Made by a program: the position numbers and the translations under genes. From Gammaproteobacteria bacterium (GTDB taxonomy: Bacteria > Pseudomonadota > Gammaproteobacteria > GCA-001735895), in assembly GCA_021767985.1 (NCBI GenBank), contig JAASSH010000041.1, positions 1-9,224 on the forward strand: a stretch of 9,224 nucleotides of DNA, given 5' to 3'. Under the pieces are notes generated by a model. It saw only the letters and a program-made list of their open reading frames with translations. It was not told where the DNA came from and did no database searches. This document shows, in pieces, positions 1 to 6,929 of this stretch. Each line of letters starts with the position of its first letter. The first letter of the stretch is position 1.

Positions 1-901
1 AAGCGACGTCGAACATCAGCGTGTCGTCGTTTTCCTCGGACAGGCTTTTGGCGACGCGCTTGATGACCTCGTTGCGCGGGTCGCTGACGGTGTAAACCGG
101 GTGGCCGAAACCGATCACGATTTCCCTGTTGGCGACGCGTTGACGGATATCGGCCTCGGCTTCGTCCGGCGAGCTATAGCGTGACTGGGTTTCGAAGGCG
201 ACCTCGTTGGCGCCGCCGTGCTTGGGCCCGCGCAGCGCGCCGATGGCGGCGGTGATGCAGGAGTGCATGTCCGAGCCGGTACCGGCAACCACGCGCCCGG
301 TAAAAGTAGAGGCGTTGAATTCGTGCTCGGCGTAGAGAATCAGCGACACGTGCATCGCCTTGACCCAGGATTCGCGCGGCGGCTCGCCGTGCAGCAGGTG
401 CAGGAAATGTCCGCCGATCGAATCGTCGTCGGTGACCAGTTCGATGCGTTTGCCGTTATGGCTGTAGTGATACCAGTAAACCAGCATCGAGCCGAAACAG
501 GCCATCAGGCGATCGACGATGTTGCGCGCACCCTCGACGTTGTGGTCGGAATCCTCCGGCGCCTGGCAGCCCAGCGCGGAACAGCCGGTGCGCATGACGT
601 CCATCGGGTGGGTGCTGGCCGGCAGCTGCTCGAGCACGGTCTTGACCGCCTGCGGGATATCGCGCATCGACTTCAGCTTGTCCTTGTAGGCCGCGAGCTC
701 GGCCCGGGTAGGCAGCTTCTCGTGCACGATCAGGTAGGCGATCTCCTCGAATTCGCACTGTTCCGCGACATCGAGAATGTCATAGCCTCGATAATGCAGA
801 TCGTTACCGGTCTTGCCGACGGTGCAAATGGCGGTATTGCCGGCCGCGGTGCCGGACAGCGCAACCGACTTTTTGGGTTTGAATCCTGGTGTGTCACTCA
901 T
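1..901 (-). CDS. prpC: 2-methylcitrate synthase PrpC, C-terminus cut by window edge
   Basis: Condenses propionyl-CoA with oxaloacetate to 2-methylcitrate, the entry step of the methylcitrate cycle (cytoplasmic). I translated the minus strand from the ATG at 901-899: 300 codons stay open to the left edge. Family length is about 375-390 residues, so some 80 C-terminal residues, including the expected catalytic Asp, are off the window. Citrate-synthase motifs seen: AEHEFNAS (His193), [10 protein letters not shown] (His228) and GFGHPVYT (His267), which match the substrate-binding and catalytic histidines. The protein begins close to the fold core and lacks the roughly 50-residue N-terminal domain seen in the GltA of this window; this, with its position after prpB, points to PrpC rather than housekeeping citrate synthase. 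The start overlaps the prpB stop as ATGA, with a strong GAGGAG ribosome site (912-907) five bases upstream, so translation is probably coupled. Activity on acetyl-CoA as well cannot be excluded. Confidence 0.95.
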   Translation of the reverse strand, partial: MSDTPGFKPKKSVALSGTAAGNTAICTVGKTGNDLHYRGYDILDVAEQCEFEEIAYLIVHEKLPTRAELAAYKDKLKSMRDIPQAVKTVLEQLPASTHPMDVMRTGCSALGCQAPEDSDHNVEGARNIVDRLMACFGSMLVYWYHYSHNGKRIELVTDDDSIGGHFLHLLHGEPPRESWVKAMHVSLILYAEHEFNASTFTGRVVAGTGSDMHSCITAAIGALRGPKHGGANEVAFETQSRYSSPDEAEADIRQRVANREIVIGFGHPVYTVSDPRNEVIKRVAKSLSEENDDTLMFDVA

Positions 902-1785
902 GATGTCTCCTCGCTGAATAATTTATCTAGGGTTTGTTCGTAATCGTGGTAATCGAGAAAGTCGTATAGCTCCATGCGCGTCTGCATGCTGTCGACCACC
1001 TGTTGCTGCGTACCGTCCTGCAATATGTGCTGGTAGACGTTCAGGGCCGCCAGGCTCGCGGCACGGAACGCGGAGAGCGGGTAAAGCGCGAGCTTGACCC
1101 CGACCGAGGCCAGTTGCTCGGTAGTGAACAGCGGTGTAGCGCCGAATTCGGTGATGTTGGCCAGCACCGGCACCTGTACCGCGTCGACGAACTGCCGGTA
1201 TTGCTCGAGCTCGGTCATGGCTTCCGGGAAGATCATGTCGGCGCCGGCAGCGACGCAGGCCTGGGCACGCTCGATCGCGGCCTCCATACCTTCTACCGCG
1301 AGCGCGTCGGTGCGCGCCATGATGACGAAGTTTTCGTCGCTGCGCGCGTCGACCGCGGCCTTGACCCGATCGACCATTTCCGCACTGGAGACGATCGCCT
1401 TGTTGGGCCGGTGGCCGCAGCGTTTCTGCATCACCTGGTCTTCGATATGCACGCCGGCAACGTCTGCGCGGATCATTTCCCGGATGCAGCGCGCGATATT
1501 GAATGCACCGCCCCAGCCGACATCGACATCGACCAGCAGCGGCAGATCGCTGGCGTCGGTAATGCGGCGCGCGTCCTCGAGTACGTCGGCCAGGGTGCTG
1601 ATGCCGAGATCCGGGGTTCCAAGAGAGCAGGCGGCGACGCCGCCGCCCGACAGGTAAATGGCTTGATGGCCGCATTTCTGCGCCATGATCGCGCTGTAGG
1701 CATTGACCGTGCCGACTACCTGCAACGGGTTGTTAGCGTTTACGGCCTGGCGCAGTGCGCGGCCCGGCGAGTTAGTTTGATTCAT
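898..1785 (-). CDS. prpB: 2-methylisocitrate lyase PrpB
   Basis: Cleaves (2S,3R)-2-methylisocitrate to pyruvate and succinate, the last step of the methylcitrate cycle. The product has 295 residues, the usual PrpB length (E. coli 296), and belongs to the isocitrate lyase/PEP mutase TIM-barrel superfamily. Visible active-site elements are: SGGGVAA near 46-52; the Mg-binding LVDVDVG with Asp86 and Asp88; the catalytic loop [10 protein letters not shown] with Cys123; Arg158; and FPEAM with Phe186 and Glu188. The KRCGHR loop and the short length without the large isocitrate lyase insertion separate it from AceA. The open frame extends upstream to 1923, but the ATG at 1785 is chosen: the family's homology begins there and GAGGA (1795-1791) lies five bases before it. 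The extra 46 residues of the longer version only read through the regulator gene in another frame. It overlaps the regulator by 14 bases and the prpC start by 4. Confidence 0.96.
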   Translation of the reverse strand: MNQTNSPGRALRQAVNANNPLQVVGTVNAYSAIMAQKCGHQAIYLSGGGVAACSLGTPDLGISTLADVLEDARRITDASDLPLLVDVDVGWGGAFNIARCIREMIRADVAGVHIEDQVMQKRCGHRPNKAIVSSAEMVDRVKAAVDARSDENFVIMARTDALAVEGMEAAIERAQACVAAGADMIFPEAMTELEQYRQFVDAVQVPVLANITEFGATPLFTTEQLASVGVKLALYPLSAFRAASLAALNVYQHILQDGTQQQVVDSMQTRMELYDFLDYHDYEQTLDKLFSEETS

Positions 1786-2476
1786 GTTGATCCTCGAGTA
1801 TTTTTCGTACGATTTTCCAGGCACCGCTGATATGACGGCGCATGAGCAGTTCGGCAAGTTCTTCGTCGCGCTGCGCGATCGCGGCGGCGATCTGGCGGTG
1901 CTGGCTGAGTGCGGTTTGGGCACGCGATGGAATTTGTCCCGATTGACGCCGGCACATGCGAATCAGCTGGTAAAGTTCGCCATTCAGGTTTTCCAGAATC
2001 CACTGGTTCTGGCTGGCAACCGCGATCCGGTAGTGAAAATCGATGTCACCCTCGCGCTGGAAATAGGCCTTGCCCTCGGTTTCGCTGATCGCCGCCTCGT
2101 GCTGATCGAGCAGCTCCGAAAGGCTGGCGATCTCGCTGTCCGGCATCAACCGCGCGGCGAGTCGGGCTGCCATGCCCTCGAGCGCCTCGCGCGCCTCGTA
2201 GATATCCTGCATCATCCGGGCATCCAGGGTAACCACGCGCGAACCCGCGTGAGGTATGCGCACGATCAGCTTGATCTGCTCGAGCCGGTGGATTGCCTCG
2301 CGCAGCGGACCGCGGCTGATACCGTACTTTAGCGCCAGGTCGGACTCGACGATCTTGGTACCCTGTGCCAGCTCTCCATCGATGATGTCGGACTTGATGC
2401 TGTCGAAGGCGCGGCGCGCCAGGGTAGGTGGCTCGAGCGCATCCTCGGTAGTGGAGACTGGAATGGTTTCAGACAT
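1772..2476 (-). CDS. GntR-family (FadR/FCD subfamily) regulator of the prp operon
   Basis: A 234-residue transcription factor. The N-terminal winged helix-turn-helix spans about residues 18-85, with the recognition-helix segment [14 protein letters not shown] at 53-66 typical of GntR proteins. The C-terminal all-helical FCD domain spans about 90-225. Asp144, His148, His193 and His215 sit in the pattern of FCD metal ligands, so it probably senses a small carboxylate through a bound metal. It is the first gene of the unit GntR-prpB-prpC, and related regulators in Shewanella and Vibrio control prp genes. I infer that it responds to 2-methylcitrate or another cycle intermediate and controls its own operon; the effector cannot be read from sequence. 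The ATG at 2476 has no convincing Shine-Dalgarno: the bases just upstream are an operator-like repeat. Its 3' end overlaps prpB by 14 bases, and the prpB ribosome site lies inside its last codons. The symbol is left empty because prpR usually names a different, sigma-54 type activator. Confidence 0.93.
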   Translation of the reverse strand: MSETIPVSTTEDALEPPTLARRAFDSIKSDIIDGELAQGTKIVESDLALKYGISRGPLREAIHRLEQIKLIVRIPHAGSRVVTLDARMMQDIYEAREALEGMAARLAARLMPDSEIASLSELLDQHEAAISETEGKAYFQREGDIDFHYRIAVASQNQWILENLNGELYQLIRMCRRQSGQIPSRAQTALSQHRQIAAAIAQRDEELAELLMRRHISGAWKIVRKILEDQHESN

Positions 2477-2478
2477 AA

Positions 2479-2494
2479 ATTGTCAACAATAATG
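2479..2494. promoter_or_regulatory. Operator-like repeat, prp-proximal copy
   Basis: ATTGTCAACAATAATG, an exact match to the second copy 62 bases away. Its core ATTGT-CA-ACAAT is an inverted repeat with 5-base arms and a 2-base centre, the architecture expected for a GntR/FCD dimer site. It lies two bases upstream of the GntR start codon, where a ribosome-binding site would normally be, so a bound protein would sit in the transcribed leader as a roadblock. Binding by the adjacent regulator is inferred. Confidence 0.72.
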
Positions 2495-2519
2495 GCTAAT
2501 ATTTGTAAAATTTGGCCAA

Positions 2520-2548
2520 AATATGCAGATATTTTAAATTATTGTCAA
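2520..2548 (-). promoter_or_regulatory. Predicted sigma-70 promoter of the GntR-prpBC operon
   Basis: Read on the minus strand: TTGACA (2548-2543, perfect -35), a 17-base spacer, then CATATT (2525-2520, 4 of 6 to TATAAT). The predicted start of transcription near 2512 would give a leader of about 35 bases that contains the whole proximal operator-like repeat. The surrounding DNA is very A+T rich. The call rests on hexamer matches only. Confidence 0.55.
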
Positions 2549-2556
2549 CAATAATG
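2541..2556. promoter_or_regulatory. Operator-like repeat, prp-distal copy overlapping the -35 box
   Basis: The second exact copy of ATTGTCAACAATAATG. On the minus strand its core contains TTGACA, a consensus -35 hexamer (2548-2543), so regulator binding here would compete directly with RNA polymerase. The start-to-start distance to the proximal copy is 62 bases, close to six helical turns, placing both sites on the same DNA face and allowing cooperative binding or a small loop. Confidence 0.72.
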
Positions 2557-2564
2557 CTTTCTGA

Positions 2565-2589
2565 CGATCATGCTGTTCGAACATGATCG
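2565..2589. repeat. Nested palindrome in the divergent control region
   Basis: CGATCATG (2565-2572) and CATGATCG (2582-2589) form perfect 8-base arms around a 9-base centre. Overlapping them is a second perfect 10-base palindrome, TGTTCGAACA (2574-2583). The two symmetries are offset, so the element could be two overlapping protein sites. It is unrelated to the ATTGTCAACAAT repeats and may bind a different regulator. No known motif is recognised with confidence. Confidence 0.5.
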
Positions 2590-2742
2590 CGCCCCGGGGC
2601 CAGTATTTATGCGGGATTCGAGAATTAATTTTCAAGATAAATAAATTTAATAGTGGTCAACAGCATTAGCGGCTTTATCCAATAATGGGTATAGTTACCG
2701 GCTCGGATGAGTCCAGCTGGCCCGGTCCAGGGCGGGTTGGAA

Positions 2743-2773
2743 CCTGTTAAAAAAAACAACTCCAGTTAACAGG
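2743..2773 (+). promoter_or_regulatory. Hairpin in the gltA leader
   Basis: CCTGTTAA (2743-2750) and TTAACAGG (2766-2773) are perfect 8-base complementary arms around an A-rich 15-base loop. The structure ends 17 bases before the GAGGA ribosome site (2791-2795) of gltA. In RNA it could be a leader stem; in DNA it could be a protein site. No U-tract follows the stem, so it is not a classical intrinsic terminator. Confidence 0.4.
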
Positions 2774-2801
2774 CCCGACACAGACACTTTGAGGATAACC
2801 A

Positions 2802-4106
2802 ATGAGCAACGAAACCGTAACGATTACTGATAACAGCACGGGAAAGGAAGTCACCCTGCCTATATACACACCAACCGCGGGGCCCAAGGTGATCGATATT
2901 GGCCGCCTCTACAAGGAACTGGGTTGCTTCACCTACGATCCCGGATTCATGTCCACTGCCTCCTGCTCCAGTGCGATCACGTTCCTCGACGGCGATGCCG
3001 GCGTACTACAGTACCGGGGTTACCCGATCGATCAGCTTGCCGAGCATAGTTCTTACCTGGAAGTCTGCTTCCTCTTGCTGAACAACCGCCTGCCGCAAAA
3101 AGAGGAGCTGGAGTATTTCGAAAGCACGGTTACCAATCACACCATGCTGCACGAAGCGATGATCCGCTTTTACCAGGGCTTCCGTCGCGATGCCCATCCG
3201 ATGGCAATCATGGTTGGCTGCGTCGGTGCACTGTCGGCCTTCTACCATGATCATATGGATATCCATAACGAAGAACACCGCATGATCACCGCGTATCGCC
3301 TGGTGGCGAAAATGCCGACCATCGCCGCGTTGAGTTATCGCCACGCCAACGGCAAGCCTTTCATGTATCCGCGTAATTCTCTCTCATACACCGAAAACTT
3401 TCTGCACATGATGTTCTCGATGCCGTCGGAGGAATACACACCGGACCCGCTGCTGGCCAAGGCGCTGGACCTGATCATGATCCTGCATGCCGATCACGAA
3501 CAAAACGCATCGACCTCGACCGTGCGCCTCGCCGGTAGCTCGGACGCCAACCCGTTTGCCGCGGTCGCCTCGGGTATCGCTGCACTGTGGGGACCGGCAC
3601 ACGGCGGCGCCAACGAAGCCGTGGTGCGCATGCTGATCGATATCAATGAATCCGGCAAGTCGTTACAGTCTTTCGTCGATCGCGCCAAGGACAAGAACGA
3701 TCCGTTCCGGCTGATGGGTTTCGGCCACCGCGTCTACAAGAACTACGATCCGCGCGCCAAACTGATTCGTGAGGTTTGCCACCAGCTGTTGAACGACATG
3801 GAAGCCAGCGGTGAGCAGCAAAAACTGCTCGAAACCGCGATGGCGCTGGAGAAAGTAGCCCTCGAGGACGAATACTTCGTGCAGCGCAACCTGTATCCGA
3901 ACGTCGACTTTTACTCGGGCATCATCTTCCTGGCGATGGGTATCCCGATGAACATGTTCACCGTGATTTTCGCGATGGCGCGCACCATCGGCTGGATTTC
4001 GCAGTGGTGCGAAATGATGGCGGATTCAGAGGCCAAGATCGGGCGTCCGCGTCAGCTCTACACCGGCGCGATCGATCTCGATTACGTGCCGATTGAAAAG
4101 CGCTGA
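2802..4106 (+). CDS. gltA: Citrate synthase, hexameric type II
   Basis: Condenses acetyl-CoA with oxaloacetate to citrate, the first TCA-cycle step (cytoplasmic). The 434 residues are close to E. coli GltA (427). The N-terminal 50 or so residues form the extra beta-rich domain of Gram-negative type II enzymes, which the neighbouring PrpC lacks. Conserved motifs in order are: [16 protein letters not shown] (His232), [12 protein letters not shown] (His267, catalytic), [15 protein letters not shown] (His309, catalytic) and YPNVDFYSG (Asp369, catalytic). The ATG at 2802 has GAGGA at 2791-2795, six bases upstream, and the N-terminus matches the family. It is divergent from the prp operon across a 325-base control region, and acnB follows after 48 bases, so the two TCA genes probably form one transcript. 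Type II enzymes are usually inhibited by NADH; I did not check each residue of that site. Confidence 0.97.
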   Translation: MSNETVTITDNSTGKEVTLPIYTPTAGPKVIDIGRLYKELGCFTYDPGFMSTASCSSAITFLDGDAGVLQYRGYPIDQLAEHSSYLEVCFLLLNNRLPQKEELEYFESTVTNHTMLHEAMIRFYQGFRRDAHPMAIMVGCVGALSAFYHDHMDIHNEEHRMITAYRLVAKMPTIAALSYRHANGKPFMYPRNSLSYTENFLHMMFSMPSEEYTPDPLLAKALDLIMILHADHEQNASTSTVRLAGSSDANPFAAVASGIAALWGPAHGGANEAVVRMLIDINESGKSLQSFVDRAKDKNDPFRLMGFGHRVYKNYDPRAKLIREVCHQLLNDMEASGEQQKLLETAMALEKVALEDEYFVQRNLYPNVDFYSGIIFLAMGIPMNMFTVIFAMARTIGWISQWCEMMADSEAKIGRPRQLYTGAIDLDYVPIEKR

Positions 4107-4154
4107 TTCAGCCGCATCCATACCAACGAATAATTGACCGACGAGAACGCCGCA

Positions 4155-6734
4155 ATGCTACAGGCATACCGAGAACACACCGAAGAGCGCGCCCGTGAGG
4201 GTATCCCGCCAAAACCGCTGGACGCGCAGCAGACCGCGGACCTGGTGGAGCTGATCAAGAATCCACCGTCGGGTGAAGCGGACTACCTGCTGGAATTATT
4301 GACGCAGCATGTACCTGCGGGGGTCGACGAGGCGGCTTACGTCAAGGCCGGCTTTCTGGCAGCGATTACCCGGGGCGAGGCGTCGACACCGTTGATCGAC
4401 AGGGTCAGGGCGGTGGAAATTCTCGGCACCATGCTCGGCGGATACAACATCGAGCCGCTGATCGCCTGCCTCGACGACGACGAAACGGCGCCCGCCGCGG
4501 TGGCCGCACTGTCGCATACCCTGCTGGTATTCGACGCATTTCATGACGTCGTGGCAAAGTCAGAGGCCGGCAATGCCCATGCGCGGCAGGTGCTCGAATC
4601 CTGGGCCAGTGCCGAATGGTTCACCAGCAAGCCGCAGCTCGCCGACAAGATTACCGTGACCGTTTTCAAGGTGCCCGGCGAAACCAACACCGACGACCTG
4701 TCGCCGGCGCAGGACGCCTGGTCCCGGCCCGACATCCCGCTGCATGCTAACGCGATGCTGAAGAATCCGCGCGATGGCCTGACCGACAAGCCGCTCGAGA
4801 AAATCGCCGAGCTCAAACAGCTGGGGCACCCGCTGGCCTACGTCGGTGACGTGGTGGGCACCGGTTCATCGCGTAAGTCGGCTACCAACTCGGTGCTGTG
4901 GCATATGGGCCAGGATATTCCCTACATCCCGAACAAGCGCAACGGCGGCTACTGTTTCGGTGGCAAGATCGCGCCCATCTTCTTCAACACCATGGAAGAC
5001 GCGGGTGCGCTGCCGATCGAGATGGACGTCTCGCAAATGAACATGGGCGACGTCATCGACGTTTATCCCTACGAGGGCAGGGTCACGCGTCACGATAGCG
5101 ACGAGCTGATTGCCAGCTTCGAACTCAGCACCAACGTGCTTATGGACGAGGTGCGCGCCGACGGCCGTATCCCGCTGATCATCGGGCGCGGCCTCACCGA
5201 CCGCGCGCGCAACGCGCTGGAATTGGGTGAATCCGACCTGTTCGAAAAACCGCAGGCAGCCGAGGACAGCGGCAAGGGTTACACGCTGGCGCAGAAAATG
5301 GTCGGCAAGGCCTGTGGCCTGCCCGGCGTGCGTCCCGGCATGTACTGCGAGCCCAGAATGACCACGGTGGGGTCGCAGGACACCACCGGGCCGATGACGC
5401 GCGACGAACTCAAGGATCTCGCATGTCTCGGTTTTTCGGCCGACCTGGTGATGCAGTCTTTCTGCCACACCGCGCCTTACCCGAAGCCGGTCGACGTGGT
5501 TACACACCATACCCTGCCCGATTTCATGCAGAACCGCGGCGGCATTTCGCTGCGCCCGGGTGACGGCGTTATTCACTCGTGGATGAACCGAATGCTGCTG
5601 CCCGACACCGTCGGCACCGGTGGCGATTCGCATACCCGCTTCCCGATCGGTATTTCCTTTCCGGCGGGCTCCGGGCTGGTGGCGTTTGCCGCGGCGACCG
5701 GGGTCATGCCGCTCGATATGCCGGAATCGGTGCTGGTGCGTTTCAAGGGTGAAATGCAGCCGGGTATCACGCTGCGCGACCTGGTCAACGCGATTCCCTA
5801 TGCCGCGATACAGCGCGGCTTGTTGACGGTCGAAAAGCAGGGCAAGAAAAATGTTTTCTCCGGGCGCGTGCTCGAAATCGAGGGTCTGCCGCAACTCAAG
5901 GTCGAGCAGGCGTTCGAACTGTCCGACGCGTCGGCCGAGCGTTCGGCTTCCGGCTGCACCGTCAAGCTCGACAAGGAACCGATCATCGAGTACCTGAATT
6001 CGAATATCACCATGTTCAAGTGGATGATCAGCGAGGGTTATGGCGACGTGCGCACGATTACGCGGCGTATCGACGAGATGCAGAAGTGGCTCGATAATCC
6101 CGTGCTGCTCGAGGCCGATGCCGATGCCGAGTACGCCGAAGTCATCGAGATCGACCTGAACGAGATTACCGAGCCCCTGCTCGCCTGCCCGAACGATCCC
6201 GACGATATCAAGTCGCTGTCGGCCGTCGCCGGCGACAAGATCGACGAGGTTTTCATCGGCTCCTGCATGACCAATATCGGCCACTTCCGCGCTGCCGGCA
6301 AGCTGCTCGAGAAGCTCGAGGAGCCGGTCGTGACCCGCCTGTGGATAGCGCCGCCGACCAAGATGGATGAAGCCCAGCTGACGGCCGAAGGCTACTACAA
6401 TATTTTCGGCCGCAGCGGCGCGCGCACCGAGATGCCCGGCTGCTCGTTGTGCATGGGTAACCAGGCCCGAGTGGCGGAAAACGCGACCGTGGTGTCGACC
6501 TCGACGCGTAACTTCCCGAACCGGCTCGGCAAGGGCGCGGATGTCTACCTGGCGTCGGCGGAACTGGCGGCGGTGGCGTCGATCCTCGGCAAGATACCGA
6601 CCATGGACGAGTACCTGCAGTATGCCAATGACATCAACACGATGGGCGACGACGTTTACCGTTACCTGAACTTCAACGAAATGGAAAACTACACCGCCGC
6701 GGCCGATTCCGCGTTCCCGGTCAAGGTCGCCTGA
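4155..6734 (+). CDS. acnB: Aconitate hydratase B / 2-methylisocitrate dehydratase
   Basis: Interconverts citrate and isocitrate through cis-aconitate using a [4Fe-4S] cluster, and in related bacteria also hydrates 2-methyl-cis-aconitate to 2-methylisocitrate, which links it to the divergent prp operon. The product has 859 residues from the ATG at 4155, near the E. coli AcnB length of about 865. Order of parts: HEAT-like N-terminal domain (about 1-155), swivel domain (about 160-365, with [17 protein letters not shown]) and the catalytic core. The three cluster cysteines are Cys704 in FIGSCMTN and Cys763 and Cys766 in [18 protein letters not shown] is also present. The frame is open from a TTG at 4134, but the ATG is chosen because [13 protein letters not shown] aligns with the known AcnB start and no Shine-Dalgarno precedes the TTG. 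The ribosome site for the ATG is itself weak (GACGAG near 4140), so translation may partly depend on gltA upstream. Confidence 0.96.
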   Translation: MLQAYREHTEERAREGIPPKPLDAQQTADLVELIKNPPSGEADYLLELLTQHVPAGVDEAAYVKAGFLAAITRGEASTPLIDRVRAVEILGTMLGGYNIEPLIACLDDDETAPAAVAALSHTLLVFDAFHDVVAKSEAGNAHARQVLESWASAEWFTSKPQLADKITVTVFKVPGETNTDDLSPAQDAWSRPDIPLHANAMLKNPRDGLTDKPLEKIAELKQLGHPLAYVGDVVGTGSSRKSATNSVLWHMGQDIPYIPNKRNGGYCFGGKIAPIFFNTMEDAGALPIEMDVSQMNMGDVIDVYPYEGRVTRHDSDELIASFELSTNVLMDEVRADGRIPLIIGRGLTDRARNALELGESDLFEKPQAAEDSGKGYTLAQKMVGKACGLPGVRPGMYCEPRMTTVGSQDTTGPMTRDELKDLACLGFSADLVMQSFCHTAPYPKPVDVVTHHTLPDFMQNRGGISLRPGDGVIHSWMNRMLLPDTVGTGGDSHTRFPIGISFPAGSGLVAFAAATGVMPLDMPESVLVRFKGEMQPGITLRDLVNAIPYAAIQRGLLTVEKQGKKNVFSGRVLEIEGLPQLKVEQAFELSDASAERSASGCTVKLDKEPIIEYLNSNITMFKWMISEGYGDVRTITRRIDEMQKWLDNPVLLEADADAEYAEVIEIDLNEITEPLLACPNDPDDIKSLSAVAGDKIDEVFIGSCMTNIGHFRAAGKLLEKLEEPVVTRLWIAPPTKMDEAQLTAEGYYNIFGRSGARTEMPGCSLCMGNQARVAENATVVSTSTRNFPNRLGKGADVYLASAELAAVASILGKIPTMDEYLQYANDINTMGDDVYRYLNFNEMENYTAAADSAFPVKVA

Positions 6735-6765
6735 CCTTCGAACAATCGACCTGTTGCTCAACAAA

Positions 6766-6790
6766 TCATCCCCGCGCAAGCGGGGATCTT
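6766..6790. repeat. REP-like hairpin, copy 1
   Basis: ATCCCCGC (6768-6775), loop GCAA (6776-6779), GCGGGGAT (6780-6787): perfect 8-base arms closing a GNRA-type tetraloop when read on the plus strand. The flanks TC and CTT match copy 2 in reverse complement. It starts 31 bases after the acnB stop and could end the gltA-acnB transcript or protect its 3' end, though only a short T-run follows. Confidence 0.75.
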
Positions 6791-6811
6791 TAAGTCTAAT
6801 CGGCCATTATA

Positions 6812-6837
6812 AGATTCCCGCTTGCGCGGGAATGACG
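6812..6837. repeat. REP-like hairpin, copy 2, inverted relative to copy 1
   Basis: ATTCCCGC (6814-6821), loop TTGC (6822-6825), GCGGGAAT (6826-6833), then GACG. Its reverse complement, TCATTCCCGCGCAAGCGGGA and onward, is nearly identical to copy 1, differing by one compensated base pair (T-A for C-G) in the stem. A compensated change suggests the folded form has been under selection, or that copy 1 and copy 2 were acquired separately. Confidence 0.75.
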
Positions 6838-6848
6838 GTTTTAAGTTT

Positions 6849-6889
6849 CGGGTCAGAGTAAAAACTATATAAGTTTTTACTCTGACCCG
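6849..6889. terminator. Perfect 18-base-arm palindrome, possible bidirectional terminator
   Basis: CGGGTCAGAGTAAAAACT (6849-6866) and its exact complement (6872-6889) flank the 5-base loop ATATA. Pairing continues a few bases outward with wobble pairs. Each strand carries a run of five T in the distal arm, but no free U-tract follows the stem, so termination is inferred only from the strength of the stem and the convergent position. GGGTCAGAGT-type palindromes recur in gammaproteobacterial genomes, in my recollection near REP-associated tyrosine transposases (RAYTs), so this may be a mobilised repeat rather than a dedicated terminator. Confidence 0.6.
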
Positions 6890-6898
6890 GAATTATTT

Positions 6899-6916
6899 GC
6901 TTGGGTGGGAATGACG
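6899..6916. repeat. Decayed third REP fragment
   Basis: GCTTGGGTGGGAATGACG matches GCTTGCGCGGGAATGACG of copy 2 (6820-6837) at 16 of 18 positions, in the same orientation. Its left arm has degenerated to an A/T-rich stretch, so it no longer folds well. It ends 13 bases before the phnY stop codon. Confidence 0.55.
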
Positions 6917-6929
6917 TTGCGTGGTTCGG

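Larger units (their letters stand above)
2477..2801. promoter_or_regulatory. Divergent control region between the prp operon and gltA
   Basis: A 325-base stretch without a gene, between the divergent GntR-prpBC and gltA-acnB units. It is clearly richer in A+T than the flanking genes, especially 2477-2560 and 2618-2655. It contains two identical operator-like repeats on the prp side, a predicted prp promoter, a long imperfect palindrome at 2565-2589, an AT-rich stretch at 2618-2655, and a hairpin at 2743-2773 just upstream of the gltA ribosome site. For gltA I find no strong -35/-10 pair. TATAGT near 2691 is the best -10-like hexamer, but its -35 partner is poor, which would fit an activated promoter. 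No small open frame here looks real. Confidence 0.8.
6735..6929. repeat. Repeat-filled convergent intergenic region
   Basis: 195 bases between the convergent acnB and phnY 3' ends. No gene is seen. It holds two REP-like hairpins in opposite orientation, a long perfect palindrome, and a third decayed REP copy. Any of these stems could stop transcription from both sides. The mosaic arrangement resembles the bacterial interspersed mosaic elements found at 3' ends of gammaproteobacterial genes. Confidence 0.8.

Noticed and set aside
218..943. A 241-codon plus-strand open frame opposite prpC
   Set aside because: Antisense to an intact citrate-synthase-family reading frame; its composition is unlike a real protein.
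1003..1830. Plus-strand open frames of 275 and 187 codons opposite prpB
   Set aside because: Both are antisense shadows of prpB, which shows complete active-site motifs and proper start signals.
1786..1923. A 46-residue N-terminal extension of prpB from an upstream ATG
   Set aside because: It overlaps the regulator gene, has no family similarity, and the internal ATG at 1785 has a good ribosome site and matches the known PrpB start.
6752..6763. TGTTG-CT-CAACA inverted repeat after acnB as another copy of the prp operator
   Set aside because: The arms differ in order from ATTGT-N2-ACAAT and the position, downstream of acnB, makes no regulatory sense; 5-base arms are expected by chance.
4866..6779. 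A 637-codon open frame on the minus strand, antisense to acnB
   Set aside because: It lies wholly opposite a clear AcnB gene in GC-rich DNA with strong codon bias, which produces long antisense frames. Its translation is rich in Arg, His, Val and Gly, has no recognisable domain, and begins inside the REP region.
6766..6916. The repeated hairpins as a CRISPR array
   Set aside because: Copies are in opposite orientations, spacing is irregular, and there are no uniform spacers or cas genes; the pattern fits REP elements.
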